A model generated the notes under the pieces. It was not told the DNA's origin. It searched no databases and saw only the letters and a list, made by a program, of their open reading frames with translations. From Acidobacteriota bacterium (GTDB lineage Bacteria; Acidobacteriota; Terriglobia; Terriglobales; Acidobacteriaceae), in the NCBI GenBank assembly GCA_021780315.1, contig JAJXYY010000042.1, forward strand, positions 372,001 through 436,000: DNA of 64,000 bases. The letters are read 5' to 3'. A program made the translations under genes and the position numbers. Position 1 is the first letter of the stretch; every line of letters starts with the position of its first letter. Of the stretch, positions 9,064-19,393 are shown piece by piece.

Positions 9064-9807
9064 TTAATCGACATGAACCCGATAGAAATAGGGTGTGTTG
9101 TCTTCATCTGCGATGGTCGCCAGATAGTAGACGCCAGCTGCAATCTGCCGGAGATCAAGCACGACATCCAATTCAGTGTGGGACCCCACGGCTACCGCGG
9201 ATCCGCGGTCAGCAACCACAGAAAGGTTGACATCCCTTTGCTTCACAAGCATCACCCGGTATTTTCCCCCTGCGCTGAAGTAAGGCAAGATAAGATGTAG
9301 CCTCGTCCTCGCTCGGTCGAGCAAGATGTCAGGATTCTGCTCAGCCTTCGCTGTCCCTCGTGAGATGCCATCGACACTCAGGTCGATCGTCCGTGACACA
9401 GTGGCTTCACCGGCACTCTGAGAACTCCGCGATCTCAGCGCTTGATTTCTCAAGATGACCACAGAGACAACCAGAGCTGCACATGCGATTCCAACGGCCA
9501 TCGCATGCCGCCAGCCCAGCCACAATCTCCACCATGGGGATGAGGCGGTCTTCCGAAGCCGCATTTCGCGACGTTGGCGGAGCGCCATCAACTCGCGGGT
9601 ACACTCTGCGCACTCAAGGATGTGAAGGTCATTGAGCTCGGCAGGAGTGAACTTGCCAGGTGTTTTTACGAACCCTGCCAGCACGCGATGGGGCGGGCAG
9701 CCGACACGATGAGGATTTGGACAGTTCTGCAGGGCATTCTGTTGCAGCCGCTCGAACAGCAGAGTGTCGTTCTCATCGTCCTCGACGAACTCTCGAAACT
9801 TGTCCAC
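9064..9807 (-). CDS. Membrane-anchored anti-sigma-like protein
   Basis: This 247-residue protein has a cytoplasmic N-terminal part containing 'CPNPHRV..CPP' and 'HILECAECTRELMALRQ', a zinc-finger-like arrangement typical of anti-sigma domains. A transmembrane helix follows at about 102-120 ('HAMAVGIACAALVVSVVIL'), and the rest is an extracytoplasmic beta-rich domain. It starts with GTG two bases after the stop of the ECF-like sigma gene, which points to translational coupling and a sigma/anti-sigma pair. It would hold the sigma factor at the membrane until a signal arrives. The C-terminal domain resembles no family I can name. Confidence 0.72.
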   Translation of the reverse strand: MDKFREFVEDDENDTLLFERLQQNALQNCPNPHRVGCPPHRVLAGFVKTPGKFTPAELNDLHILECAECTRELMALRQRREMRLRKTASSPWWRLWLGWRHAMAVGIACAALVVSVVILRNQALRSRSSQSAGEATVSRTIDLSVDGISRGTAKAEQNPDILLDRARTRLHLILPYFSAGGKYRVMLVKQRDVNLSVVADRGSAVAVGSHTELDVVLDLRQIAAGVYYLATIADEDNTPYFYRVHVD

Positions 9808-9809
9808 CG

Positions 9810-10415
9810 TTACCTTTCCCTCTCATCCGGTTCATCAGCATTCGTGCTCGTCCCCTGCTTTCCAGGACGTAGTTTACTTCGTAGACGCCTCAGCTCACGC
9901 TGGCATCTCATGCGAATTCCGTTTGTGGACTGCGAGACTTCATTCGCTACCTCATCCCACCGAGAGCGAGCTCCGTATCGCATCAGCAGAGCATGGCGTA
10001 GTTCTACAGGCGTATCGCCAAGTAGTGCCTTGAGATCGAGCTCGGCCTCGACTGGCCTAAGCGTAGCGGAGGCAAGAGGCAACAGTGCCTCGAGGTCACC
10101 TGCCGCTCCTCGAAGGCTGAGTTTCGAGGCCTGTCTCAACGCTCGCCTTAATCCATTTTGATAGTAACGATTGAGGGCCTTACGAACCTCAGTGATTTCA
10201 GCCGGAGTCTTGCCGGCGAAAAATTCCTGCGTTTGCTCGATAGCGCGTTCCATCAACTCGCGAGCCATCGAGCCGTCGCCCAGCTGTGCTTTCGCAGCAC
10301 GCTCCGCATTAGGCCATTCGGCACGAATAGCTTCACGTAGCACAGGGAGAATCCAGAGCCCTTGAGAGCGCGAGCCGAGGACCCACAACAAGTCGGAAGG
10401 AGAGAGAGATGCCAT
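9810..10415 (-). CDS. Divergent ECF-type RNA polymerase sigma factor
   Basis: The 201-residue protein is ECF-sized. Its C-terminal region shows a sigma4-like HTH ('LRHALLMRYGARSRWDEVANEVSQSTNGIRMRCQRELRRLRSKL'), while the sigma2 region is poorly conserved. The N-terminal 60 residues ('LWVLGSRSQGLWILPVLREAIRAEWPN') do not match standard ECF sequences. The immediately downstream anti-sigma-like gene supports the call. The start ATG at 10415 has only a weak ribosome binding site. It presumably directs transcription of its own operon and unknown targets. Confidence 0.65.
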   Translation of the reverse strand: MASLSPSDLLWVLGSRSQGLWILPVLREAIRAEWPNAERAAKAQLGDGSMARELMERAIEQTQEFFAGKTPAEITEVRKALNRYYQNGLRRALRQASKLSLRGAAGDLEALLPLASATLRPVEAELDLKALLGDTPVELRHALLMRYGARSRWDEVANEVSQSTNGIRMRCQRELRRLRSKLRPGKQGTSTNADEPDERER

Positions 10416-10608
10416 AAGCCTGTCCGAGTGCGGCTATCCGATGGCCCGAATACAGGTACGAGCCACTTCTTTAACGCCACAATACCCCAAATTGCAATAC
10501 GAGTTCCAGGGAAACAGAAATATTTCTATAGAACACGTTCGCTTTTCTTATTCTCGGCGGCTTATTAGGTAGAGGGGGTTTTTCATTGGAAGCTCGCTCG
10601 AGGTCTAT

Positions 10609-11361
10609 ATGGGAGATATCGTCAGCCGGTCTCAATCATCTTCGCCCTGGGATCAGGAGGCCTTGGCCATGGCCGCCCAGGCCAAAGTTTTGTCTGGAAG
10701 TAAGCTCGACCAATTGATAGTTCGCTTGCAACGTCATTCTGGCAAATCCAGAGATGCTTGCTGGCGATTCATTGTCCGTTATGGAATCAAGACCACCGTG
10801 AGTCATCGGCGGTGGAGCGAGGACGAGATTGATCTTCTCCGCGAAGAGTTGGTAAAGCATTCTATCGAGGCAGTCGCCAAACGATTGAAACGTACGCCCG
10901 AGGCGATCCGCAGCATTCTGAGAAGAAATCATCTCAGCTTGAAAGATATCCGATGCGATCTGTTTTCGGTCGAAAGTCTCGCACGAGCATTGCATGTACG
11001 GCGTAACGAAATCCTGTTCTGGATCGATCAAGGATGGTTGCAAGCCACCACGAACATTAGAGACGGGAAGCGCTTTTGCACTATCACTCCCGAATCGCTG
11101 TCCCTACTTTACAAAAGACATCTCAAAGATCTCTTGAGCCGTGGCCTCCCCAGCCAGTCCCTATTCGAAGCCTATCTGGATTACTGCCATGCTCCGAAGC
11201 ACACCACTGGGGAGCAGCTGCTGGATGTACGTCGCGACAAGAGAGAACGCGCAGCTTACGAGCGTGCCACGGAAGTCCCCTGTAAGGAGGATACGGATGA
11301 TGAACCAAGATATCGCTTCGCCCTCGATCGAGAAAACGGATATGACCAGGATCGGGAATGA
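10609..11361 (+). CDS. Myb/SANT-like helix-turn-helix regulator
   Basis: The 250-residue product contains a SANT/Myb-like tri-helix at about 62-105 ('RRWSEDEIDLLREELVKHSIEAVAKRLKRTPEAIRSIL'). A second helix-turn-helix, MerR/excisionase-like, lies at about 120-165 ('FSVESLARALHVRRNEILFWIDQGWLQATT'). The N-terminal 55 residues include 'SGKSRDACWRFIVRYG', and the tail is charged. The role is presumably transcriptional regulation. Its 3' end overlaps the small membrane-protein gene at 11297 in another frame, so the two are likely co-expressed. The target is unknown. Confidence 0.7.
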   Translation: MGDIVSRSQSSSPWDQEALAMAAQAKVLSGSKLDQLIVRLQRHSGKSRDACWRFIVRYGIKTTVSHRRWSEDEIDLLREELVKHSIEAVAKRLKRTPEAIRSILRRNHLSLKDIRCDLFSVESLARALHVRRNEILFWIDQGWLQATTNIRDGKRFCTITPESLSLLYKRHLKDLLSRGLPSQSLFEAYLDYCHAPKHTTGEQLLDVRRDKRERAAYERATEVPCKEDTDDEPRYRFALDRENGYDQDRE

Positions 11362-11569
11362 CGGCTTTGTCCGTCGCTGCGAGAGATGCTACGCTCCTCT
11401 GGGTAACGGCAGCACCTCGCTTAAAGAAATTGCTGTAAATGTGGCTTGTGTCGTGCTCCTGGCACTCCTTCTCGTTCCGATCATCTCCGTCTCCTCGAAC
11501 TGGCTTGAGGAGCACCTTCATCACCTATTCCGAAACCCTGTATGGTACGAGCCGTTCGATGACATTTAG
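11297..11569 (+). CDS. Small single-pass membrane protein with a CxxC pair
   Basis: The 90-residue product starts inside the 3' end of the preceding regulator gene. ATG at 11297 is chosen because TAAGGAGG ends six bases upstream. Residues about 22-31 contain 'RRCERCYAPLG', half of a possible zinc ribbon, and residues about 44-62 are a hydrophobic helix ('VACVVLLALLLVPIISV'). It could be a membrane anchor or co-regulator for the overlapping HTH protein. No family was recognised. The strong ribosome binding site argues that it is expressed. Confidence 0.6.
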   Translation: MMNQDIASPSIEKTDMTRIGNDGFVRRCERCYAPLGNGSTSLKEIAVNVACVVLLALLLVPIISVSSNWLEEHLHHLFRNPVWYEPFDDI

Positions 11570-12381
11570 TCTGTGTTCGAGTTGGTCTCTCGATAAGGTG
11601 TGATCGCGAGTGGCATTGCTCACAAGCAAAATCATGGCATTCTTATGAGTTGCTGATACGCAATGATGGCAGGTTATTTTGATAGCGGCCCCGCTGAGTT
11701 GGAAACACATCGTTGGATATTCCGATACACCATGAAGGCGCCTTAACACGTTTGATGCGAGCAGTTTGCGGTCGTGTGCCCTCGGAGCCATTCATACTCC
11801 AACTGCACCCTGAGAACGATTTGTAGGAACCGAGAGTATCCCAGAGTCGCCGACCATATTTTTAAACATTAGCGATTGTTGACGTCGTCCCGAATCTGCA
11901 TACAGAATCACCAAGTCAAAGGTTGCAGCCTCATCACGGCGAGGTTGTCACCGGTTCGACGGCGATTTCTGTAGCAATCAGATTGAGACGCACTGGTGTA
12001 TCCATGTGGCACCTGCCACGTGGTTCATCGGAGCATCCCGATCTGCTACGTACATACTTGCTCCTCCTGTGTCACTGAAACAATTGGGTCACATCGTCAA
12101 GAGAGAGCTCCGGTGACACTCGAGAGCCGAACGTCGAACGACCATCCTATGGTTTCGAGTCAACTTGTCTTTGCTGGCGATCCCACGGCATCCAAGTCGC
12201 CGTGGAAAAGCTCCCTCAGACATGGTTGTGACGGCAGTCTGCCCGAATCGCAGATTGATAGCCGATACGACGACCGCAGTGGACATCCGTTGAGAACGAA
12301 CAGTCGCGACTCGCGTTGAACTTCTGCCGCCGCAAGGAGTTCTTGAAAGGGCTCGACACGACTTCGCGAACAGAGGTCTCT
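11570..12381. other. Intergenic stretch with a palindrome doublet
   Basis: No gene is supported. ORFs at 11525-11791 (-) and 11996-12319 (+) have no recognisable domain. The stretch carries the second RTTGC-N6-GCAAY doublet at 11615-11664 and the leader of the antiterminator gene. Confidence 0.45.
11615..11664. repeat. Paired palindromes (doublet B)
   Basis: Copies are ATTGC TCACAA GCAAA (11615-11630) and GTTGC TGATAC GCAAT (11649-11664), starting 34 bases apart. Doublet A at 2354-2402 has copies 33 bases apart, and the bases between the palindromes also show partial similarity (ATGG, TT). The elements are therefore related, either as operator pairs or as a small repeat family. Confidence 0.5.
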
Positions 12382-12915
12382 ATGAGCGACTCTCAGGCCC
12401 TATGGTACGCGCTCCATGTGCGGCCCAGCTATGAAATGACGGTCGCGACTCGGCTCAAAGAACTCGGAGTCGAAGAGTACCTTCCAATCAACAAGAGTGC
12501 GAAGGCGTCTCGGAGGAACAGATTCGCGTTTGGTCTCCCTCTCTTCCCTGGGTATGTGTTTTCGTATCTCAACCTGCATTCCGGACCGAGACTTTACAGC
12601 ATTCCTGGAGTTATTCGCATACTCGGTTACGGAGGTAAGGCCATACCGATCGAGGACAGCGAGATAGCGATGGTCCGTTCCATCGCCGATTCACCATTAC
12701 TCGTGCAGTCGATCCCTTACTTCCAGCCTGGCGAAAAGATTTGCCTCACAGCCGGCCCGCTCTGCGGCGTCTCCGGTACGCTTCTCTCTTCGGGCAAGGG
12801 AAACAAACTGGCGGTTTCGCTCCCGCTTCTCAATCGCTCGCTCGCCGTCACTGTTCTGTCAGAGTGGGTGACGGCGGAGCCACGAGGCTACAGCCCGATC
12901 GTGGCCCTCTCCTGA
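12382..12915 (+). CDS. UpxY/RfaH-type NusG-family transcription antiterminator
   Basis: The 177-residue protein has a NusG N-terminal domain: 'WYALHVRPSYEMTVATRLKELGVEEYLPI', then 'LFPGYVFSYL' and 'IPGVIRILGYGGKAIPIEDSEI'. A C-terminal KOW-like part follows ('FQPGEKICLTAGPLCGVSGTLL'). The start at 12382 begins the conserved region. Such specialised NusG paralogues bind RNA polymerase and let it read through long operons, usually for surface polysaccharide or secondary metabolites. The next genes downstream are sqdB and a glycosyltransferase, with a strong hairpin between, so a polar-operon role for that locus fits. Confidence 0.85.
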   Translation: MSDSQALWYALHVRPSYEMTVATRLKELGVEEYLPINKSAKASRRNRFAFGLPLFPGYVFSYLNLHSGPRLYSIPGVIRILGYGGKAIPIEDSEIAMVRSIADSPLLVQSIPYFQPGEKICLTAGPLCGVSGTLLSSGKGNKLAVSLPLLNRSLAVTVLSEWVTAEPRGYSPIVALS

Positions 12916-13221
12916 TAGCCACTCTGTTTCAGAGTGGACGAGTGATTCCAACTTTTCCTCGATTTACTCGTCGATAGACATGGCACCTGGGCTTGGTGGC
13001 GAATTCTCAAAGAGATGCAAGTTAGCAATACACATGACTAATCGGTTGTCCGGCAATGTGAACACATCGTTCACTACCTGCGCAAAGAAACCAACTAGCT
13101 ACTGTCGTGTACTGCTCTACTGCTTGCTCGGGAAGGTTGAACTCAGGTCGGCGTGCGGGTACATCCAAACGCAAACGCGACCAACTGTTTACTGTTGCGC
13201 CTGAAGGAGCCAGAGGAAGCT

Positions 13222-13273
13222 GAGACTGCGACAAAACGCCACAATGAGCGTGAAGGTATTTTGTCGCAGTCTC
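13222..13273. repeat. 15-bp perfect inverted repeat (stem-loop) between antiterminator and sqdB
   Basis: The arms are GAGACTGCGACAAAA (13222-13236) and TTTTGTCGCAGTCTC (13259-13273), with a 22-base loop. It has no T-run for intrinsic termination on the plus strand. It lies about 315 bases before sqdB inside a 670-base untranslated gap (12916-13587) in which no gene was seen. Confidence 0.65.
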
Positions 13274-13485
13274 CGAGTCGATGTTCGTAACACATTAAAG
13301 TATATTTCCGCTGTGCCATCGACTGATCTCCCCAGATAGCGTCCGACACGGCTTACTTGATGGGGACGTTTCGCACCCGCCAGCTTGGTAGACCAAGGGC
13401 GTTAGGTACAAATGGCCGAAGTCATAGAGTCGTAGCGTAGAACTATTGCGTGTTGCGAGGTATCGTCTAGACAAGCGGGGCATAG

Positions 13486-14769
<1,284 letters not shown>

Positions 14770-15099
14770 ACGCACACCTCTCAACTGTGGAGCAGCCTCG
14801 TGCAGACGATGCTGGTGAGCATAGCTGCAGCACCATGCGTTAGCTCCGGCAGGATTGACATCTAGGTCGACTAATGTATGGAGCTACGCGGTTCCACAGT
14901 CTGGTACTGCTGATAGCAAGGCCGATCACACAACTTCCTCTCTCGCCAAGCAATCGTGTTGACGTAAGCATCGCGAGGGGCTTCGGAACTGCTTCAGAGT
15001 GCCTAGCTTGGAGTTACACCGACAACTACTAACCGTGCAATCCAACTAGGTGAGGGTTAGCAGACGACACTTTAGACAGCGAAGGGAGATCATTAACGA
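14770..15099. other. Non-coding stretch, nothing recognised
   Basis: No open frame with a recognisable product, and no clear terminator or promoter, was seen. The last bases hold the ribosome binding region of the next gene. Confidence 0.5.
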
Positions 15100-15969
15100 A
15101 TGAATTTCAACAACCTGTCGCTTGTAATTCCGTGGTCTAACCGTCCCGGGCTACTAGAAATGTTGCTTCATACCAACAGTGTCCTGAACGATGTTCTGTC
15201 GTCAGCTGGTTGGACAACAAGCATAATCATCTCGTCAGTAAGCGGCAATCCATCGATGCTGGCTGACATTGTCACTCGTTCTCGTATCACATGTACCACG
15301 ATACATGCAGAAGCAGAATTTTTTAACAAGTCGTTAGCCCTAAACTTAGGAGTCCATCACGCCACTACACGATTCCTGCTGCTCGTAGACGCAGATGTGC
15401 TGCTCAGCGAAGAAATCATCCGTTCTTTTCTTGAGCAAGCAGAACAGGGAATGGAGAATACGTTTGCAGTGGTTCGGCAACTACGCGAAAAGACTTCCGA
15501 TCCAAATACAGCATTCAGAAGTAGCGCACATCTTGAAGAGATTAGGGAAACTCTACTGATAAAGTGTCACGACGGCACGACTGCTTGCGCAGATTACGTA
15601 TTCGGACCTGAAGGACTACGCCCCACTTTTGGACAGCTCTTTCTTAGACGAAATGCATTTGTCTCAATTGATGGGGCCAATTCAGGCTTGCGTGGCTGGG
15701 GCTTTCAAGATACTGATCTAATCTTGCGACTACAGCTAAAGCTTGGGCTAAGACCTATTGCTGTAGGTATCGCACAACACCTCACTCATGACAACAATTT
15801 ACGCGAAACGGTCACTGGGCAAACCGTAGCATACAGTCAGCGCGCTAATCGAGCTTCGGCGATGAGCAATTACATGCTGGGCCACTTTCTCGGCACTTAC
15901 TCGCGAGATTGTGAGTCGTGGAAATCTCACCTCCAGGTAAACCACTACGCTTCGTCCACAGATAGCTAG
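15100..15969 (+). CDS. Family 2 glycosyltransferase (GT-A, with GT7 C-terminal-like motif)
   Basis: The 289-residue protein is a GT-A transferase. The nucleotide-binding start is 'LSLVIPWSNRPGLLEMLL', the metal-binding motif is 'LLLVDADVLL' (about residues 86-95), and 'LRGWGFQDTDLILRL' (about 193-207) matches the catalytic 'GWGxEDxD' loop of GT2 enzymes with a GT7-C segment. It has no transmembrane segments, so it acts in the cytoplasm or loosely at the membrane. With sqdB upstream it may transfer a sugar, perhaps sulfoquinovose, but this is inference. AT content is higher than in neighbouring genes, hinting at separate acquisition. Confidence 0.85.
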   Translation: MNFNNLSLVIPWSNRPGLLEMLLHTNSVLNDVLSSAGWTTSIIISSVSGNPSMLADIVTRSRITCTTIHAEAEFFNKSLALNLGVHHATTRFLLLVDADVLLSEEIIRSFLEQAEQGMENTFAVVRQLREKTSDPNTAFRSSAHLEEIRETLLIKCHDGTTACADYVFGPEGLRPTFGQLFLRRNAFVSIDGANSGLRGWGFQDTDLILRLQLKLGLRPIAVGIAQHLTHDNNLRETVTGQTVAYSQRANRASAMSNYMLGHFLGTYSRDCESWKSHLQVNHYASSTDS

Positions 15970-16899
15970 GTTCTAGCTGACATCTTCTCGGCTAGTGAAC
16001 GGCAATAGGGCACAACATGTCGCTAATCACAGACCTGACGATGCGCATCGGCATCTTACCATGCGTTACTGAAGGATAGCTTTTACAGATCAGGTTCCAC
16101 GATCAGATGCCCCAGTATCATTCAGTGTACTGCGCCGATCAGGATATGAAGGTGCAAGGAGGTTTCATCGGGTCATGGCTTAGGTTCTAGAAGATGAAGA
16201 CCGCCCCCACATAGATGACGCGATACCAGGAACAGGCGCGGCGAACTCCCCGGTTGCCAGGGACTGCGACTCGCCGAAAAGAGGTGAATTATAGGTTGCA
16301 ATGTTCGTCCGGTGTTCCAACAAATAACGATGATGGACACAGCAACTGGCGAGGTGACCGCACATAAGGTGATGCATGCCGATGGTGAGGCTGAGGTGTT
16401 CTATCGACAACACTCTTGTAAGGCATGATTGGCGTAGAAGCTGTCGGCAAACGGTAATGGTATCTGAACTTGGCCGAGAGGCTCGGGCATGAAGTCTGGG
16501 GTGACGATCCAATGCAGATCCGAGCGACTTACATTCGCAAGCAAAAGACACGACGCCGAGACGCGAGGCATTTTCGCAAGCTTTTGCTGGCGGGCCGTTT
16601 CCCACGCATCTGGGTGCCGGGCTCCGAGTTGCGAGACCTTCGGCAGCTTGTCCTGAATCGACATCGAGTAGTGGATATGAGGGTGCCGGTCAAAACCGAG
16701 CTGTAGCATCTCGCCCTAAATCATGGCGTTCAGCAAAGGCGGAAGCTGTGGAACAAACAAGGCAAAAGTATGTCGGAGAAGCTCTGCGTAGGTCGCTGAT
16801 TTTGTAAAGTCTACGATCTGTTCCTGAACGTGGGTGAGTTTGGTTGGGGGAGACGTTGGCGGGTAGGGTTGCATTCGTTTCGAGGTCTGTTTTCTCGCC
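15970..16899. other. Degenerate stretch without a supported gene
   Basis: Overlapping short frames on both strands (for example 16180-16605 and 16401-16709, minus) have no recognisable domain. The stretch lies next to a broken IS element and may contain more of its debris. Confidence 0.4.
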
Positions 16900-16912
16900 T
16901 ATGGCCGCAGTT

Positions 16913-17326
16913 CTACGCGACCACTGCCAGACATTTACGGTACAGGTAGAGGTTGACCGGGGCGAAGTTCGCCCACAGCCGGTGGTGGTTCTTGGCGAGG
17001 CCTCGATATCTCACCTTGTCGAAGCCGAAGAACCGCTTCAGGATGCGAAACGGATGTTCGAACCTAGCCCATACGCTCGACTTACTTCGGTTCTTCTTTT
17101 TCTGTAACTCATCCACATAGTGCTTGAACTTCGTCTGGCGGCAGGTCATGTCCTGGGCGACGGCGGCCCCTGATAGCCGCCGTCGCCCCAAACCTTGCGC
17201 TCCTCTCGGTGGAGCAGTTCGGGCAGCACCGTCGAGTCGAACACGTTGGCGGAGGTCGTCACCAATGTACGCGCCGTGCCCTCTTTCGCATCCACGCCGA
17301 GGTGCGCCTTCAGCCCGAAGTGGCGA
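16913..17326 (-). pseudogene. IS5-type transposase, C-terminal remnant with frameshift
   Basis: Read on the minus strand from the intron junction, the sequence gives 'HFGLKAHLGVDAKEGTARTL', then 'VFDSTVLPELLHREERKVWGDGGYQG'. After a one-base frameshift near 17170 it continues with 'AQDMTCRQTKFKHYVDEL' and 'SVWARFEHPFRILKRFFGFDKVRYRG'. This is the second half of an IS5-family DDE transposase, including the second catalytic Asp region (GDGGY) and the final Glu region (EHPF). The N-terminal half is missing: a group II intron end is joined directly upstream. It is inactive. Confidence 0.8.
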
Positions 17327-17990
17327 GTCGGCCGAGGGAACTTCCCCCTCGGCCGCTCTCAGAACCGTACGTGACACTCTCGCGTCATACGGCTCTCGTT
17401 ATCCAACCCTATCCCCAACGACACGCGAGTGATGAAGCAACTGTGGCTCAACGCCCTTCATCTTGCGCAGCCACTGCACACTGCACCGCTTTCGTCCCGA
17501 TAAGGCTTTGTACTCGCGTCTGGCCCATCGCTCAAGCGCGCGGTCAATGTGCTCGTAAATGCAGAACATGGCTGTTTGATAGAATGCCCCGTAGTAGTTC
17601 CACCCTCTTTGGATGATTGGGTTACATTGCACCCCAGCGCGGCAAGCGTCTCTTGGGTCCGACAATTCTGTTTCTACCCGCGCACGTTCTGTCGCATCCG
17701 TTTCAAGGCATCTGCACTCACCCCCGACAGAAAACTGTTTAATAGCCGGTTCTGCTTGTTCAGCGCCTTCTTCGGTTGAAATGTGAAGTCGAGAAGGTGA
17801 AGTACACCTGTGGATACGATTCGGTGCGCTACCCACCGGACCGAAGTAGCAGCCGATACGGCGCTTCTCGATGCGACCGTGATCGATCCAAAGTCTCCGA
17901 TAGTGTCTTGCCTTAGATCCATGCATTCAGGCCGAATTGTTAGTGTTCCGACTTGTGCTGAATTGCTTCCGAGCCCACTAGACACGTGCG
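17327..17990 (-). mobile_element. Group II intron, 3' remnant with degenerate maturase
   Basis: The minus strand carries the end of an intron-encoded reverse transcriptase/maturase: 'FTFQPKKALNKQNRLLNSFL', then in a shifted frame 'NPIIQRGWNYYGAFYQTA' and 'RALERWARREYKAL', the maturase (X) and DNA-binding region. The RT catalytic core (YADD) is absent. Downstream is a domain V hairpin (arms GAGCCGTA / TACGGTTC, 17362-17395) and a domain VI-like stem (17329-17355). The intron's 3' end falls at about 17327, inside the IS5 transposase frame. The 5' part is truncated near 18000. Confidence 0.8.
17362..17395 (-). ncRNA. Group II intron domain V
   Basis: A 34-base hairpin with arms GAGCCGTA and TACGGTTC has the size and base pattern of bacterial group II intron domain V, the catalytic core. 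It lies immediately after the maturase stop and before a GC-rich domain VI stem. Confidence 0.8.
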
Positions 17991-18063
17991 GTGGGCGCTA
18001 GCTGAAGCCTGAGTTTCGAAAAAGGCGAACGTCCACTTAACCTCTTAGGAGAATAGATGTCTA

Positions 18064-18663
18064 ATGTGGCAGATGGAGACTGACGAGACAGATGCCCTTA
18101 GTAGGGCGAAAGCCGGTGATCACCAGGCTTTCGGCATCCTTATGAGGATGCACTGTCAAGTCGTCTTTCGAGTCGCTTTCAGGATGGTCGCGGATGAGGC
18201 TGATGCCGAAGAGATCACTCAAGAGGTTTTCCTACGCGCTTTTCAAAAGCTGAAGGAATACAGATTTCAGTCGAGCTTTAAAACCTGGTTGGTGGCGATC
18301 GCAATGAACACGGCATATAACTTCATCAAAAGGAAACGACGAGACCTAGTCTACAACGCGGCTTCGATCTCCACGGGGGATAACGCTCTGTCACATTCTT
18401 TGCACATAGCAGACCGGCGGGTCAACCCTGAACAGCAGGTGCTCGAGAAGGAGAGGACGAAAATGCGTCTAGCAGCAATGTCACGGCTGAGTTCGATGGA
18501 GCAAACGGCATTTCTACTCAGGCATTTGGAAGGCACCCCATTAGCCGAGATCGCTGTCGTACTCGGCGTGCCCGTCAACTCTGTTAAGCATGCGATTTTC
18601 CGCGCTGTAAGCAAGTTGCGCCGTGATTTAGATACGAGTTCGGAGGCTTCCCTTGAGCTTTGA
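18064..18663 (+). CDS. ECF-family RNA polymerase sigma factor
   Basis: The 199-residue protein has sigma2 ('RMVADEADAEEITQEVFLRAFQKLKEYRFQSSFKTWLVAIAMNTAYNFIKRKRRD', about residues 39-95) and sigma4 ('LRHLEGTPLAEIAVVLGVPVNSVKHAIFRAVSKLRRDL', about 152-190). It is a typical RpoE-like ECF factor. ATG at 18064 has AGGAG about 14 bases upstream; ATG 18073 is an alternative. The anti-sigma gene overlaps its 3' end by 11 bases. It probably drives the downstream HEAT-protein and TonB-receptor genes. Confidence 0.9.
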   Translation: MWQMETDETDALSRAKAGDHQAFGILMRMHCQVVFRVAFRMVADEADAEEITQEVFLRAFQKLKEYRFQSSFKTWLVAIAMNTAYNFIKRKRRDLVYNAASISTGDNALSHSLHIADRRVNPEQQVLEKERTKMRLAAMSRLSSMEQTAFLLRHLEGTPLAEIAVVLGVPVNSVKHAIFRAVSKLRRDLDTSSEASLEL

Positions 18664-19390
18664 TGAACATATTCGCGAGGAGGAGATCATCTTTCACTTG
18701 CTGTGTGAGCAGGCTCTCACCGAGGAGAAGGTCAACCACCTTCAAGGCTGCGAGCAATGCCGCCGGCTTTCTTCGGGGGTTAACGCCGTCCTGAATGATT
18801 TGTCACATGACCCCGCACATTATCCAAATCCCCAGCACATGTGGGCTTTTATTGAGCCCCGCCTAAAGACCAGAAGACTTCAATCCGAAATCAACTGGCG
18901 AGGTTGGCCATGGTGGACAGCAACACTAACTGCTGCAATGGCAGCGGTGGTTATAGTGTCGGTGGGACGCTTCACAGGGTGGCCTGTCAGTCACACGTCT
19001 CGAAGAGCCAGTGAACCAATCGCACGTACTATTGAGCCGATTCGAAGCACGACTAATCGCGATGCATTAGCAGATGCGGACCGCGTTCTAACGCTGTTGC
19101 GTCATGCCTCAGACGGCGTATCTCCGGAACTGCGTACTGACATTCAGCTGCAGCTTTCTCGTAATTCGATATATGTCCAAAGGGCTTCCGAAGCAGGTAA
19201 GGGCGGCGAGGCGAAGGTTCTGGTTGACGTAGACATCGTGCTGATGGCCGCGAACGCAGCCGATCAGAACGGTGCAGGCGAGTTACAGAATGACGCCATG
19301 ACATCTCAAATTCGTAACGTTCTGACCGACGTCAGGCTCGTTGAGCAGGAGCTCGTACCGCCCTCGGGCAGATCAGTGGAAAGGAATTAG
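18653..19390 (+). CDS. Anti-sigma factor with zinc-finger-like N-terminus and one membrane helix
   Basis: The 245-residue protein begins with a short anti-sigma domain containing 'LQGCEQCRRLSSG' (CxxC, residues about 32-36), the C-terminal half of an HxxxCxxC zinc-finger signature. A hydrophobic helix lies at about 88-105 ('WWTATLTAAMAAVVIVSVG'), followed by an extracytoplasmic tail with no known fold. TTG at 18653 is supported by GGAGG six bases upstream and overlaps the sigma gene. It would sequester the ECF factor at the membrane. Confidence 0.8.
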   Translation: MSFDEHIREEEIIFHLLCEQALTEEKVNHLQGCEQCRRLSSGVNAVLNDLSHDPAHYPNPQHMWAFIEPRLKTRRLQSEINWRGWPWWTATLTAAMAAVVIVSVGRFTGWPVSHTSRRASEPIARTIEPIRSTTNRDALADADRVLTLLRHASDGVSPELRTDIQLQLSRNSIYVQRASEAGKGGEAKVLVDVDIVLMAANAADQNGAGELQNDAMTSQIRNVLTDVRLVEQELVPPSGRSVERN

Positions 19391-19393
19391 CTT

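Noticed and set aside
13222..13273. Inverted repeat as terminal repeats of an insertion sequence
   Set aside because: The 22-base interior cannot hold an element and no target duplication or transposase is adjacent.
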